Shown one piece after another: positions 11,324 to 22,879 of a DNA stretch of 64,000 nucleotides; positions within the stretch are counted from its first letter, which is position 1, and each line of letters begins with the position of its first letter. The notes under the pieces are model-generated. The model worked only from the letters and a program-made list of their open reading frames with translations. It was not told the origin of the DNA and ran no database searches. The stretch comes from Serilophus lunatus (lineage: Eukaryota > Chordata > Aves > Passeriformes > Eurylaimidae), in contig VXBA01003719.1 in assembly GCA_013399895.1 (NCBI GenBank), positions 313,903 through 377,902 of the forward strand, in the 5' to 3' direction. A program made the position numbers and the translations under genes.

Positions 11324-14300
11324 AGTACATAAGGCCACAGTAAATCACCAGATCCCTTCTGATCAACACAAGTTCAGAATTTCACTCATACTAATTTTTT
11401 CTGCAACTGGTAGTTCCTATTGTTCAAATATCACTTCTCATTTCAAATTATTCTTTTGTAGTTCTGCAGTTGTTCCTTTTATTTTAAACAAAATACCACA
11501 TGTAATGGACATTTATTTTTATCAACTGTTAAATTAATTCTTCTTACTATTTATGGACTGATATTTTGAGTCTTAGGCAAGTAAAAGGCAAGATTTTATG
11601 TTTTCTTTTTAAGAGGATATATCAGTAACCAAGACAAAGGCAATCTTTTATAGAAAGTCCTGAAATTACAGTCTCTACCTAATAATCAGCATGGTCAAAA
11701 TCCTAAAGCAGACATTGTTTTACTTCATTTCTCTGGATAGAGAATACTCAATGAAATTAAGCACAAATTTCATTATTTACCTTTTACATAATAAACTACA
11801 GGTTTCTTTGTGGTCTGAAAACATTATCTCCTGAATTTAACAATTACTGGTCCGTAGTGCAGACCCAATACATACTTCTCAGATCACAAATGAAAGTCAA
11901 TCTGTTGTCTATTATATGTTATCTGTTTCTTGGTAGAGCTCTTCCATCACTGCTGGAAAAGAGGTTGTCTTTAGAAATGAATGGGACTTTAGAATGTGAT
12001 AAAACATATTTAAGTCTTCATAATCTGAATGCAATCATGTTTGTAGACATTGCAACAGATTTCTGAAATCTTATTCCAGATTTACAGCAACATAAATAAA
12101 AAGAATTCTCAGCCTATTGACTCCTACTTTAGTCCATCCATTCAAATATTACAAACTTGGTATAATAGATCTACATTCACTTTTTTGGGGGAAAATCTAA
12201 CATGTGAACAGTCCTAATTTCTTCATACACCAGATGCTCAGATGAATTGATTGATAGAACTCAGCCAAAATCAGAGGGGTTTAGGCAGCTAGAATAACTA
12301 AGCATCTGGTTCCTGGTCTCCACCCTGTGGAAGTTTTTTGATCCCCCCCCCCGCACCTTTCTGATAATGAGCTGACATTAATTTTCAGTGTCTTGACAGG
12401 TCACAAGCACTCATGCAAATGACTTGTGTGTAAACACACCTGACTGTGTATTGGTGCAGAACACTCAGAGCCATTTTCAACAGGGAAAGAAAGAGAGCGT
12501 GAAAGGGGAGGGAAATACTAAAATGCTGGTTGATCTTATTCAGTGATTGATAGCTCTGCTTTTATCGGTGTGGTGGGAACTGTCAGTGGCCTGAGCAGAA
12601 CACAGCTGCTGGCTCTGCACTCCTTGAGCAGCCTCGGCTGCTGCCCTTCCGGCGAGCCAGGTGTCTGTGGATCTTTGCTGGGATCTTTGCTGGAACACAC
12701 TGACTCCAGCATCAGATGTTGCCTACTTTTGCAAACCTTCTCAAGGGGTATGTATTATTAGCTCCTAGAAATTTTCCAAAACAGCATCTGAAAAATTATG
12801 CCTGCCACAAGAGTTTGGTGATTAAAAACAGAAAGGTGGGGGAAAATGGCATAAAGCAACAGCAAACCCAACCCAAACAAGTTTTTAGGAAAGAAGTGTT
12901 TAGGAAAGCTTGGCTGTAATTGTGCAGGTGCAGAGGCTGGGTAGATGCCAGGTCATGCTGATGCCACAGGGCTTGCATTAACATTTGTCAGGACTGAGAA
13001 GTTTCTGAGGTTAAAGAAACAAACAAAACAACAAAAACCAAAACCCACAATGATTTTAATATCAGTCATCTGGCAATGACTTTCAAAGTTTACAGTAAAA
13101 TTGTTTTTGTGGAACAGTGTCACTGAAATCCCATCCCAGCAGGAAGGAGACTTGCAGGTTATTTCTCCTTCATAAATGGGCTGTCAGACAGAGAAGCAGT
13201 GTGACCTCTGAACAGAAGAAAGCAGATATTGTATTCTGCCAGTATCAGAAGAAGATTTTCATAATACTTCTAAGAAATAAAAGAATGATAAACCAACCTC
13301 CACTGAAGGCAAGGAAGCAAGTCTAACTTTGCTGGAGCAGACCTGAAACCCTGTAGAATTAAGACTGAAAATTAAGTTCCCATAGTGTGAACTTCTGTGT
13401 CTCAATCTTTATTCATTATCAAGAAGGCATCCAGAATCTTTTTCTGTTCATTTGCTGCAGTCAAAGGGAGGTACAGTTTGGGCCTTCACAAGAAAGCGTA
13501 TCTCTATTAAAATAACTCACTTGGAAGTGGTTGTACCAACATGACGGTACAAACATTTATCTGAAAAGGAGACAAAGGGGGGCAGACACATTATCACTAG
13601 ACATAGATAACTGATTTGTTGAATTATTGAAATGGACTTCAGAGAAGTTCATAAAAGTTTTTTAAGCCAAAGCATGCACAGAATGAGTATAAAAGTCAAA
13701 GCTATTTTTGTTATTCTTTGATGAAAAATGAGTGCATTCTCTGGTTCAGAGTAAGTAGCTTTTTATTACTTGCTAACAGAAAATGCATTTTATTTATTTA
13801 TGATTATTACTAGTTATTTCCAAAATTAGGTTTTCAAAATTAAACAATAGTTCAAAAAATGAGGCAAATGCAGAATCCTAATTTAAGATACAACATCACA
13901 AGTTACATGTGATGCTGAAACCTGCCAGACTTCCTGGAGTTCCTTCTTTCATTTATGGCAGGTGTAAATCATGGTGCCTATAATTGCAGAAAAGATTCTT
14001 TGCAGGTCTTATTAACTACAGTAAATAGCTGATGCATCAAGAATGGCTTTCAGGATGATGAGAAAAATCTAAGTGTGAAAATATTTCAATATTTGCTGTA
14101 TTATTGCGGCGTGGCTTCACTACATTTTAACATCATTATTTAATGATGAAACCTGACTTCTGACCTCCTACCAGAACACAATTTCTGTTTTCCCATTCTT
14201 GTCGTGAAGAGTATGGGCTTGTTTGGTATATTCATTACTCAACCCTGGCTCTGAAGAAAGGTAGCAGAAAAGGATTTCTCCTTGCAGCTCAACTATTCAA

Positions 14301-17300
14301 TGTGGAGACAGAGAACCTGAAGTCTTAGGGAGCAACTTTTTATCTTCCATACCCCTGTTATTTGCAATGATGTCTGCATGCTTAACAGAGCAACTAAAGT
14401 ACTGCCTAGACATGTATCCCACAAGAAATAGAGACATGGTACCTAGATATGAGTAAAGTACCTGAAAACTAAGAGGAGATTGCTTCTGGTGGTGTGAGTA
14501 AAGACAGAGAACATTCATACCGTTTTACACATAAGAAAGTCACAGAGAAGTCAAGGGTGTGTCTCTAAAGAGCCCTGATAACCCCCCTGAATCTTAAATA
14601 TCAAAATGACCCTGAAATCATAGTCCTTGTTCAGTCTCATCTACATTACAATGCAGAAATGAATTCATACTCTTTTAAAATGGGTTTTATTCACAGGATG
14701 ACTTAGACAAGAGAATTGACATAACAGTTTTTGTAAGATGATATAAAAAGGTAGTGTTTTTTACTTTGGTTTCTTGTGGAAGGATGAGGAAAACAAGGCA
14801 CAGCTTTCTACTTCAGGTAAGTTTTTGTTGTCCAGCCCTCTGATGCCTTTATGCATCTGGAAGATAGAGAAATCAGAAAAAATTAAACTTCCACCTAGGA
14901 TGATGAGTGGAGTGGCCTAGGAATGTTTTATTTCTCCCAATTACTTCCCAAGTTTTTATTTCTAGAAAATGAAGGGAGGCAAGATCAAAACAAAGGGGAT
15001 GAATTTGCAGATGGAAGGCCATTAATAGACTTCAGAAAGCATAGTGAGAGCATACTGAAACAACCAAAATACAACAGCATTTAAGGAATACTGATCCTTG
15101 CTTTTTAGGGCTAACATTTAGCATATTGTATGCTCTACTCATGCGTATTGTATGCTCCACTCTACTCATATGGCTCATGCTGACACAAGGAGTGCTGGAA
15201 CCTGATTGGGCCAGGCACAAAAACTAAGGTTGAAATCAAATAATCGCTTAGCAGGTTATCTTCAAACTTCTTATAATGGAGGTTCTTATTTCAAAACACT
15301 TGGTAATTCAAGGGAGAATAAGGTGACAATTACCTTGTGGGAGATTGTTTGGTCACTGGAGATCAAAAGATTAATTTTTCAGTCAATTTTTTGCCAATGC
15401 TTAACTATTACAGAGGTCAGTGAAGGACTCTTCCTTGACTAAAACCTATGTGTTATAGGTACTATAATTATAATCATAGTTTCATATGCATATATAAGGT
15501 CTTCTTTTTGTTACTCTGCACTTCCGCTTACATTTCTTTCCTTTTTTCTGTCTATTACAAGGATAACACAGACCGACGTCTTAATGCAATACACAGAATA
15601 AAATCTTACAGATTTAGTAAAAGACAGCATTTATGTTGGTATTTGTAGTTCAGTTACTTGTTTAATAATGTTGTCCAGTAATTAATATTAATTAATTAAT
15701 ATTCAGTATTTCCAGAAAGGCTTACCATCTTTCCTGGGATGTGAAAAGTGAAGTATAACCAGTGATCTGGGGAACTCCAGCACGTTACATGATTTTCTTT
15801 CATCAAATGTATCAATTTACCTTTAGCCATAAGTCACAATTAAAAGACACAAAAGCTAATTGTGTCATGCCGACAGTTCCATTTTTTTAATAAAGTCCTG
15901 GTAAGTCTGTATGTGAGAAATAATTTGTCTATTTACTTTAACCTTGTGTGCAGTTATGCTGATATTTATATCATGGTACACTTTACCAATCTTTCAAAAG
16001 ATGTTGAAAGGTCTTATAAAACAAATCTGATGAGATGTTTACTGAGTGGTGTATCAATCTCTTTCTAACTAAGTGCTCCAGGAAAAGGTAAATTTTAGAG
16101 AGTAGTCTATATCTTAATTTGATTTTCTTCACATTCAAAAGAACAATACAAATGCATCTTTTCAAGGCTTCCAAATAATCAGGAAAGTGATGGCTTTGTA
16201 TGCAAATAATAGTTTGTAAATATACTCTACTTAAAGGCGTGGTTTGAAAGGTGCCTTCAACAATACTAATGCATCCTGAATGACACCATATTTCAACAGT
16301 CTCTGTTGACCAGCCGTAGTCAGCATCAGAAAAAGCTACAGAATATCCTGCATCAAGGGCTTGTGAGACCACCATCTTCCATGGAATGTTTTCTCCTCTT
16401 ACCTAGTAACTAATGGTCATCTTATTGCATGAATCATAATCCTGACCCTGATTACTGAGAATTAAATAAGGAAATGCTGAAAGGATGCTGTAACAAATAT
16501 TCCCCAATTTGAGTGCCCAAAACAGATACAAAACCCCCTTATTTTTCCAAAACTTTCAATATAACAACTTCATTGATTTTAAATTTCATGTTGGAGAGGA
16601 TATTTGATACATTTTAAGTATTTTGAAGTTCTAAGAGATTAAAATACATGTAATAAAGTTATAGTGAGATTTATTAGTACTGTTCTCAGGAAAACAATTA
16701 TTTCCATATCCAGCACCTCACATTCTGTGGCAGAGAAGAAATTGTGGTAAACACAGGCTGCTTTTGTTACTTGGAAAATCACATACCTCTTCCTGATCTC
16801 TTACAAGCTGTTAGCTACAGCTGGCTATGATAACAAGCCCTTAAAAATCACAATGCCCTTTAACATCTAAATTGCCATTGCAACATTCCTACTAAATGCT
16901 CAGCATGACTAGTGATGTTTCAGAAGCATGCACACAGCTGGTGCCGAATAAAACAAAAAAGTAGTAATTTGTAAAGTTCACATCCTAGTCCAAACAGTTG
17001 GATAAAATGTTCTACAAGGATTTAATCCTATGAAACAAATGGTTGCAATTAGTATTTTGGAGGATTATATTTAAATGTTTCCATTTTATTTAGTGCTGTT
17101 TTAAATATCTATTTTTATATTTAGCTGGGCATTTTTCAAAAGTCTTTTGTTATGACCCCCTGTCCTGTGGCAGTTCTTTTGTCTAATACATTAGTGGAAA
17201 AGCACTGTCTAAAAGTGGTGTTCAACCAGCAGGCAAAGCTGCTGGGAATCACTGTAGGGACCTGAAGAATATTTGCAAAAGAGTACTCCATTCAATATCT

Positions 17301-20300
17301 AGAATTAAATGAATGGAGGAACCACACTATTGTGTTCACATCTTTACCTTTTCTGTTCCCTCTTCCAACTTCCCCTCAGTCTGACTCCATCTGTAGACCA
17401 TTTGAAATGCAGTGGTGTTGGAGTAGCTGAGTTAAACTGAACAATACATGAAAAACCATATTTTTTTATTTAAGCTGTAAAACTTCTGGTATTTATGCTG
17501 AGAATATTTTGATGATGGAATGGTTCACTATCCAAAGAGCCCGAATTAATTCTTGCACTACAGAAACCCAGTGATGTTCCAGCTGGATTTCATGAGGATG
17601 CCGTTACCCAGAGTATACTCATGACCATTATACTATCATATATACCACAATATTTGTGATGAAGGATGTCTCTACCAAAGATATGGCATTCCCATACTTT
17701 AGATGAGGTTCAGGATGCCGCAAAGAAACATTCTCATCTTTCTCTGCCTGTTCTCTTACAAAGTGGGGAAAGAAAAAGATCTTTCACATTTCCAAAGCAA
17801 AAGAAACAATAATGAATAAAACTAAACAGACAAGAAGGAGGAAAAATCTTCCAGACTTTTTCAATGCATCGCATCATTCAGAAATTAAAAGAAGAAAAAC
17901 ATTGTTAAAACATTGTTAAAATGATTAGTATCAGGTTACCTTCAACAAGTACAAGATTTTTGTACAAAAAAAAGAGTAAAATTATCTTTCTCAATTTCTT
18001 AGCATAAATACATCCACATAAGGAGATAGCCCTCAAAACTATGTATTTTAGGCTTAAACTGAGAAACATTGTTAGTTCGGGACGAGAGAAGGGTGGAACC
18101 TAGAGGAAATTCTTTTTCTATACACACATTTCTTACCTGGAGTCCAGCTCTTGTGAAATGAGGGGAGAAGTCATCTTGTAAAGTACTTTGAGTCTGTGAA
18201 TGAGAAGGACTGTAAGAGCTAGGAGATGCCTGGCAGGTTCCCAGACACAACTGTGGGTAGTCTCCAGCGTCTGGAGTCCTTTTTCTTTAGGTTGCTAACT
18301 AGTCTCATTTGTGACAACCCAGGCATCCCTAAATTTTTAGAGTGGAGAAGAAGTCTTATATCTAGAAAACTATACTAGTGTTGTTGAAGCATCCTCCTAA
18401 TCACCACTCAGTGTTGGTTAAAAGATTGCACTGCTACAAGTCCTTATTGCAGAAGTATCTACTGTTCAGGGTTTTCCTAGACTTCTGAAGGAGGGAGTAT
18501 CTGGTAGATAGTAACAATCTATACAGCACACTTCTGTAAACAAAAAGATGTCCTGAGCTTCCCTATTGCCATAGGTAAGTGGAGCACTTTCTTGAATGAT
18601 CTCGTCATGTTTGGATACAAGGGAAAAGATGGGCTCAGAGATGTCTTTTGTTTTAAGATCAAAAGCAATTGGAAAAGAAAGCAAAAAGATAAATGATTTA
18701 ATTTAAGTGAAAGCCAGTTTGTTAAAGTCAAACTTAAAATCCAACAGTTATGGTTGCATCTTACATTTAGAAGATTTTCTCTTCCTGAAACCTTTTATTG
18801 TATTCCTATCAGCACTTTGTCTCTCCTGCTCCCCTTCTCTTTATCCTTCCCCTCTTGATCTCTGTAATGCTTATGTGAAAAAGCTGTGGCTTTCTGGAAT
18901 TATTTGTTTTTGTGGAACTGTGACCATGACTGGTAACTATACTGCTGGTGGCTGAAGCTATGTGATTATTTTATTAAGCTATAGTTAATTGCAATTGGTA
19001 TATCTGTTTAGTGATATCATTAACCTAGGTCCTTCATCACCTGGAAAACAGTCCATTTCCCCTGACACCTAATATTTTTGATTGCTCTTCCACTGGCATT
19101 TTGAAGCAAGAAACCCGGGAGATAATCTGTTGCAGCTCTGTCTTAAATGCCATGTAATCAGGAAACACTGAATGAGATCCCTTGGACACTGAAGGACAAG
19201 AGATTATTTCCCAATACAGGTTCCCATAAGTATCACACAAAGGACCAGAAAGAAATCTGTTTTGTTTCTTTGACCTGTTTTTGATCACAGCAGTTGCCAA
19301 TTTCTGAGTATTTTTTCTGAACTTTAAGGGTAGGGTTTATTCTGTTGTACCACAGAGGCCTTGTGAAGGCATCCTAAACCAAAAAGGTTAGTTTTTTCTT
19401 TGTGCATTCTGATGATACTCCAGAGCTCTTATACTGCTCTAAGATATTTTCGAACCTCATTATCTTCTAGTTTAGATCAGTGTTCTGGCCAACTGTCAGA
19501 TGGTTGTGAATGCTGTTGTTAATGAACTGTAAACTGTTCAGGGAATAAAATGCTGGCTTCACATTTAGTATATAGATTTGGATATTTTTATGTACAGGAT
19601 AAAAATGTTCTTTTTTTTTTTTTCATTTAAACATATTATCCATAAGACATCTGAAACAATTGCATCCTTTCAGGGGTATGTTTCAGTCAAAGGACAAAGA
19701 AAAGGTGGTAACTCACAACAAAAGAGCATTCTTTCTTCATTCAGCTCTGTTAAAGCTATTTCATTTATAATGCCTTATAGTGCACCCAGCTGATACAGTT
19801 CTCCTTGAAATTTTGACTTGCAATATGAAGTACAATTCCTAAGAAAAACACAACCTGGGCATAATTCTGCTTGACTGTGAAACCACTTTAGTATTAATAT
19901 TCTTACAGTGATATAGCTGATAGGGCAATTAGCTCCAATGGGATTGTATTAGACTGATCTATAAAGAGTACTTTTTTTTATAAAATACTTTGATACTTTA
20001 TTGTACCAATACAGTGTATTGTAAGACTAAAATGATGCCAAAAGTTAAATTATGTTTTATAGCACTTCTGAAGTTTAGATTTTTAGTAACAGGTTCCTGG
20101 AAAAGAACATCACTAGGTATGCCTCTTCAAATCTCACTATTCCAAATATTAATCTACTTGGACACACGTTCATGTGCTGTCAACCTGAATCCTGATGGAT
20201 TGCATGTTGAGAGGCATCTTCATGGGAATAGGATTTGAGATACTAGTAACTAGTCCTAGACTACCTAAATCCCAAACTGCACAGAATTTTGTTGACCTCA

Positions 20301-20571
20301 TTGCTAGGTATACAGATGTTTGCAATGCTCATGTTAGTTTCCAAATACACTAGTTAGATGGATAATAGTTACAAAGAGATTGTTTTCAGTAGGCATGGTA
20401 TGTCTCTTATATGTAGAATAAACATGTAAGAGAGTACTGCCAAATGGGAAAGCATATTACTTCTCTCCTGTCTGCCCAGGATAGAATACTAATTATTTGG
20501 CTTAAATTTCAGCAAAAGAGCTGTAAGTTATTCATTAGGAAAAAGATTTAACTGTACTGATTATATAACCA
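11324..20571. other. unassigned AT-rich DNA
   Basis: Over 9 kb of unique-looking, mainly AT-rich sequence. A less AT-rich patch lies at about 12540-12740, with a tandem GGGATCTTTGCTGGGATCTT-like duplication at 12670-12692. An AAAC-rich patch lies at 13018-13050. A 20-bp perfect palindrome lies at 15684-15703. A minus-strand exon-like segment near 18137-18285 is discussed as a finding. Minus-strand open frames 15983-16375 and 19037-19300 are unrecognised. No gene is supported. Confidence 0.5.
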
Positions 20572-20640
20572 TAGAATCATAGAATTGTTAAAGTTGAAAA
20601 AGTTAAACATTGGAGCAGTTTATTTAGGAATACTGTGGAA
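20572..20640 (-). mobile_element. degraded CR1 3' end, minus strand
   Basis: The plus strand reads CATAGAATCATAGAATTG, the complement of the CR1 3' terminal repeat, followed by a degraded match to the adjacent CR1 3' UTR. The piece is short and diverged. It is probably the 3' end of the same insertion as 20805-21025, separated by about 165 bases that I cannot assign. Confidence 0.7.
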
Positions 20641-20804
20641 TCCCCTTTCTGAGAGACTCTAAATGGTGCTAGTCAAATGTCTGTCAAATATTGCTAACAT
20701 GCACTCATTCTGTCTTTGGATGGGGCATTGAGTCACATGGAGTTATGGGATTTAATGACAAACAGCAACTTTTTGCTACTGAAATAGTTTTTATTAGCAA
20801 TAAA

Positions 20805-21025
20805 ACAGCCCCTTCCACTAGATCAGATTGCTCAAAGGCCCATCCAACCTGGCCTTGAACAGTTTCAGGGCATCCACAACTTCTTTGGCCAATCTGTGCC
20901 AGTGCCTCAACACCTTCACAGTAAAGAACTTTGTCCTACCATCTGATCTGATTCTCTTTTCATTTGGTCTAAATGCAGTCCCTCTTTTCCTGTCACTACT
21001 TGCACATGTAAAACTGTTTTTTAAT
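20805..21025 (-). mobile_element. CR1 fragment, minus strand
   Basis: The plus strand reads like the complement of the CR1 ORF2 C-terminus and 3' UTR: CTTCCACTAGATCAG, CCATCCAACCTGGCCTTGAA, GTGCCAGTGCCTCA and CAGTAAAGAACTTTG, in the order expected for a minus-strand copy. It fades out near 21025. The intervening 20641-20804 is either an insertion into this CR1 or a highly diverged part of it. Confidence 0.9.
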
Positions 21026-21504
21026 GATTCATAATATCAAGGGAGAATAATCTGAATACAAACAAATCTGAGGTATTTAACTCCAGCACTCACCCTATTC
21101 TGGATAATGGCCCAAAAATACGATAACATGACATAAAATATACCAGGCTATTTAAATTCAGAGATATTTTCTAAGTCACATATGAATCATGGAAATAACA
21201 GATCTTGTTCAAATCTACTCATGTTCACCAAACTAGTGACTGTCATACCTCTAAATCTGTTAGTCTGGTCTATTTATATATCTGCTTTAGAATTGCATCC
21301 TGGATATGCCATTTGTCTCTGATGACTGTAAGAGGAATCTATATGATTAGAACAGAGCTAGATATTTGTACTGTAGAATACCAAAGTTAGACCAGATAAA
21401 TCTTTATCTGAATTATTGTCCTAGTATTGACAACATTATCAACCATCTCATTATTCTTCTAGTATCATAAGTCTCCAGTTTCAAAAGTTGCATAGAGATA
21501 GGCA
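21026..21504. other. unassigned DNA between CR1 copies
   Basis: AT-rich sequence between two CR1 copies in opposite orientations. Nothing recognised. Confidence 0.5.
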
Positions 21505-22879
21505 AGTTAAAAGGTTCCAGTTGGCTAGAAGCTGGCAAACATTGTCCCAGTTTTCAAAAAGGGCGAGTAAAAAGACCTTGGAAACTACATGCTTATCACT
21601 CTCACTTCAGTGTCTGGTAAAGTTATGGAGAAGATTATTCTAGGAAGTGTTGAAAAGCAACACCTGAAAGACAACAGTCTTTAATCCCAGCCAGCATGGC
21701 TTTTTTGAGAGGAAAGTCCTGCTTATCAAACTTAATTTCCTTTTATGACAAGGTGACCCTGCTAATTGATCAAGGAAAACCAGTTGATGTCAAGTTTTTG
21801 GATTTCAGTAAAGCTTTCCGTACTATCTCTCACAGGATCCTTCTGTACAGATGTCCAGCACACAGCTGGATAAACACAGCATGTGGTGGGTGAGCAATTG
21901 GCTCATGCACAGAAGGTGACAGTGACTGGTGTGTCACTACTGGGATTTCACAGGGCTCCATCTTGGGCCCTGTACTCTTCAACTTCTTCATAAATGATTT
22001 GGATAAAGGACTGGAAGAGATACTAAGCAAGTTTGTAGATGACACAAAACTGGTAAGAGCTGTTGACTCCCTAAAATGCAGGGAGGCCCTGCAGAGAGAC
22101 CTTGGCAAATTAGAGGACTGTGCAATCGCCAACAATACGGAATTCAGCAAAGAGAAGTGGATTCTGCATCTTGCATGGGCAACCCTGGGTGTATTAACAG
22201 ATGCTGGAAAACAGTGCCACAGCAAAGGACCTGTGGGTTGATGACAAAATGAATATGAGTCAGCAGTGCCTTGGCAGCCAGGAGGATCAACCATGTCCTG
22301 GAGGCCATCAGGCAAATCATGAGCTAGTCAAGGGAGGTTAATGTCCTGTCATGCTCTGCACTATTGTGGCCATTTTGAAAATTAAGGCAGTTTTTGGCAC
22401 CACAATATAAGAAAGATATTCAGCTATTAGAGAGTTTCCAAAGGAGGGCAATGAAGATGCTGAAGGCCCTGGAAGGGAAGCCATAAGAGTAGCAACTGAG
22501 ATCACTTGGTCCGTTCAGCCTGGAGGAGACTGAGGGGAGACCTCTTTGCAGTCTGCAACTACCTCTCCAAGGTAGGAGAAGGGGTAGGTACTGACCTCTG
22601 TGGTGACCAGTGACAGGGTCTGAGAGAATGGCCTGAAGTTGTTTCATGGGAGTTTTAGTTTAGATATTAGAAAAACACTTTTCACCCAGAGGGAGACTGA
22701 ACACTGGAACAGGCTCCCCAGGGCAGTGGTGACAGGACCAAGGCAGACAGAGTTAAAGAAGTGTTTGAACAAAGCTCTCAGGCACGTGGTGTGACTCTTA
22801 GAGTGCCCTGTGAAAAGCCAGCTGTTGGACTTTGATGATCTTTCTGGGTCCCTTCCAAATCAGAATATTGTGTGATTCA
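21505..22879 (+). mobile_element. CR1 LINE, 5'-truncated, plus strand
   Basis: A CR1 copy collinear from the reverse-transcriptase domain through the ORF2 C-terminus to the 3' end, with scattered substitutions and small indels. It begins near AAGGTTCCAGTTGGCTAGAA and ends with a degraded terminal repeat, ATTGTGTGATTCAG, at about 22866-22879. The 3' UTR includes CTCTCAGGCACGTGGTGTGA. It resembles a different CR1 subfamily from the copy at 1188, judging by its diagnostic blocks. The 5' boundary is approximate. Confidence 0.93.
21690..22240 (+). pseudogene. CR1 ORF2 reverse transcriptase relic
   Basis: Frame 21696-21893 encodes GKSCLSNLISFYDK and FLDFSKAFRTISH, which includes the first catalytic Asp region. 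After a frame break the second frame (21963-22241) encodes GPVLFNFFINDLDKGLEE and the catalytic box FVDDTKL at about 22027-22053. The PQGS block between them is also degraded: the nucleotides at 21940-21960 read as a weak GISQGSIL. Stops and frameshifts follow, so no functional enzyme could be made. Confidence 0.9.

Noticed and set aside
15983..16375. Minus-strand open frame of 130 codons as a gene
   Set aside because: No recognisable motif and no convincing splice signals; AT-driven composition in its second half. Left as unassigned.
19037..19300. Minus-strand open frame of 87 codons
   Set aside because: Amino-acid composition is balanced but I recognise no family and see no supporting signals.
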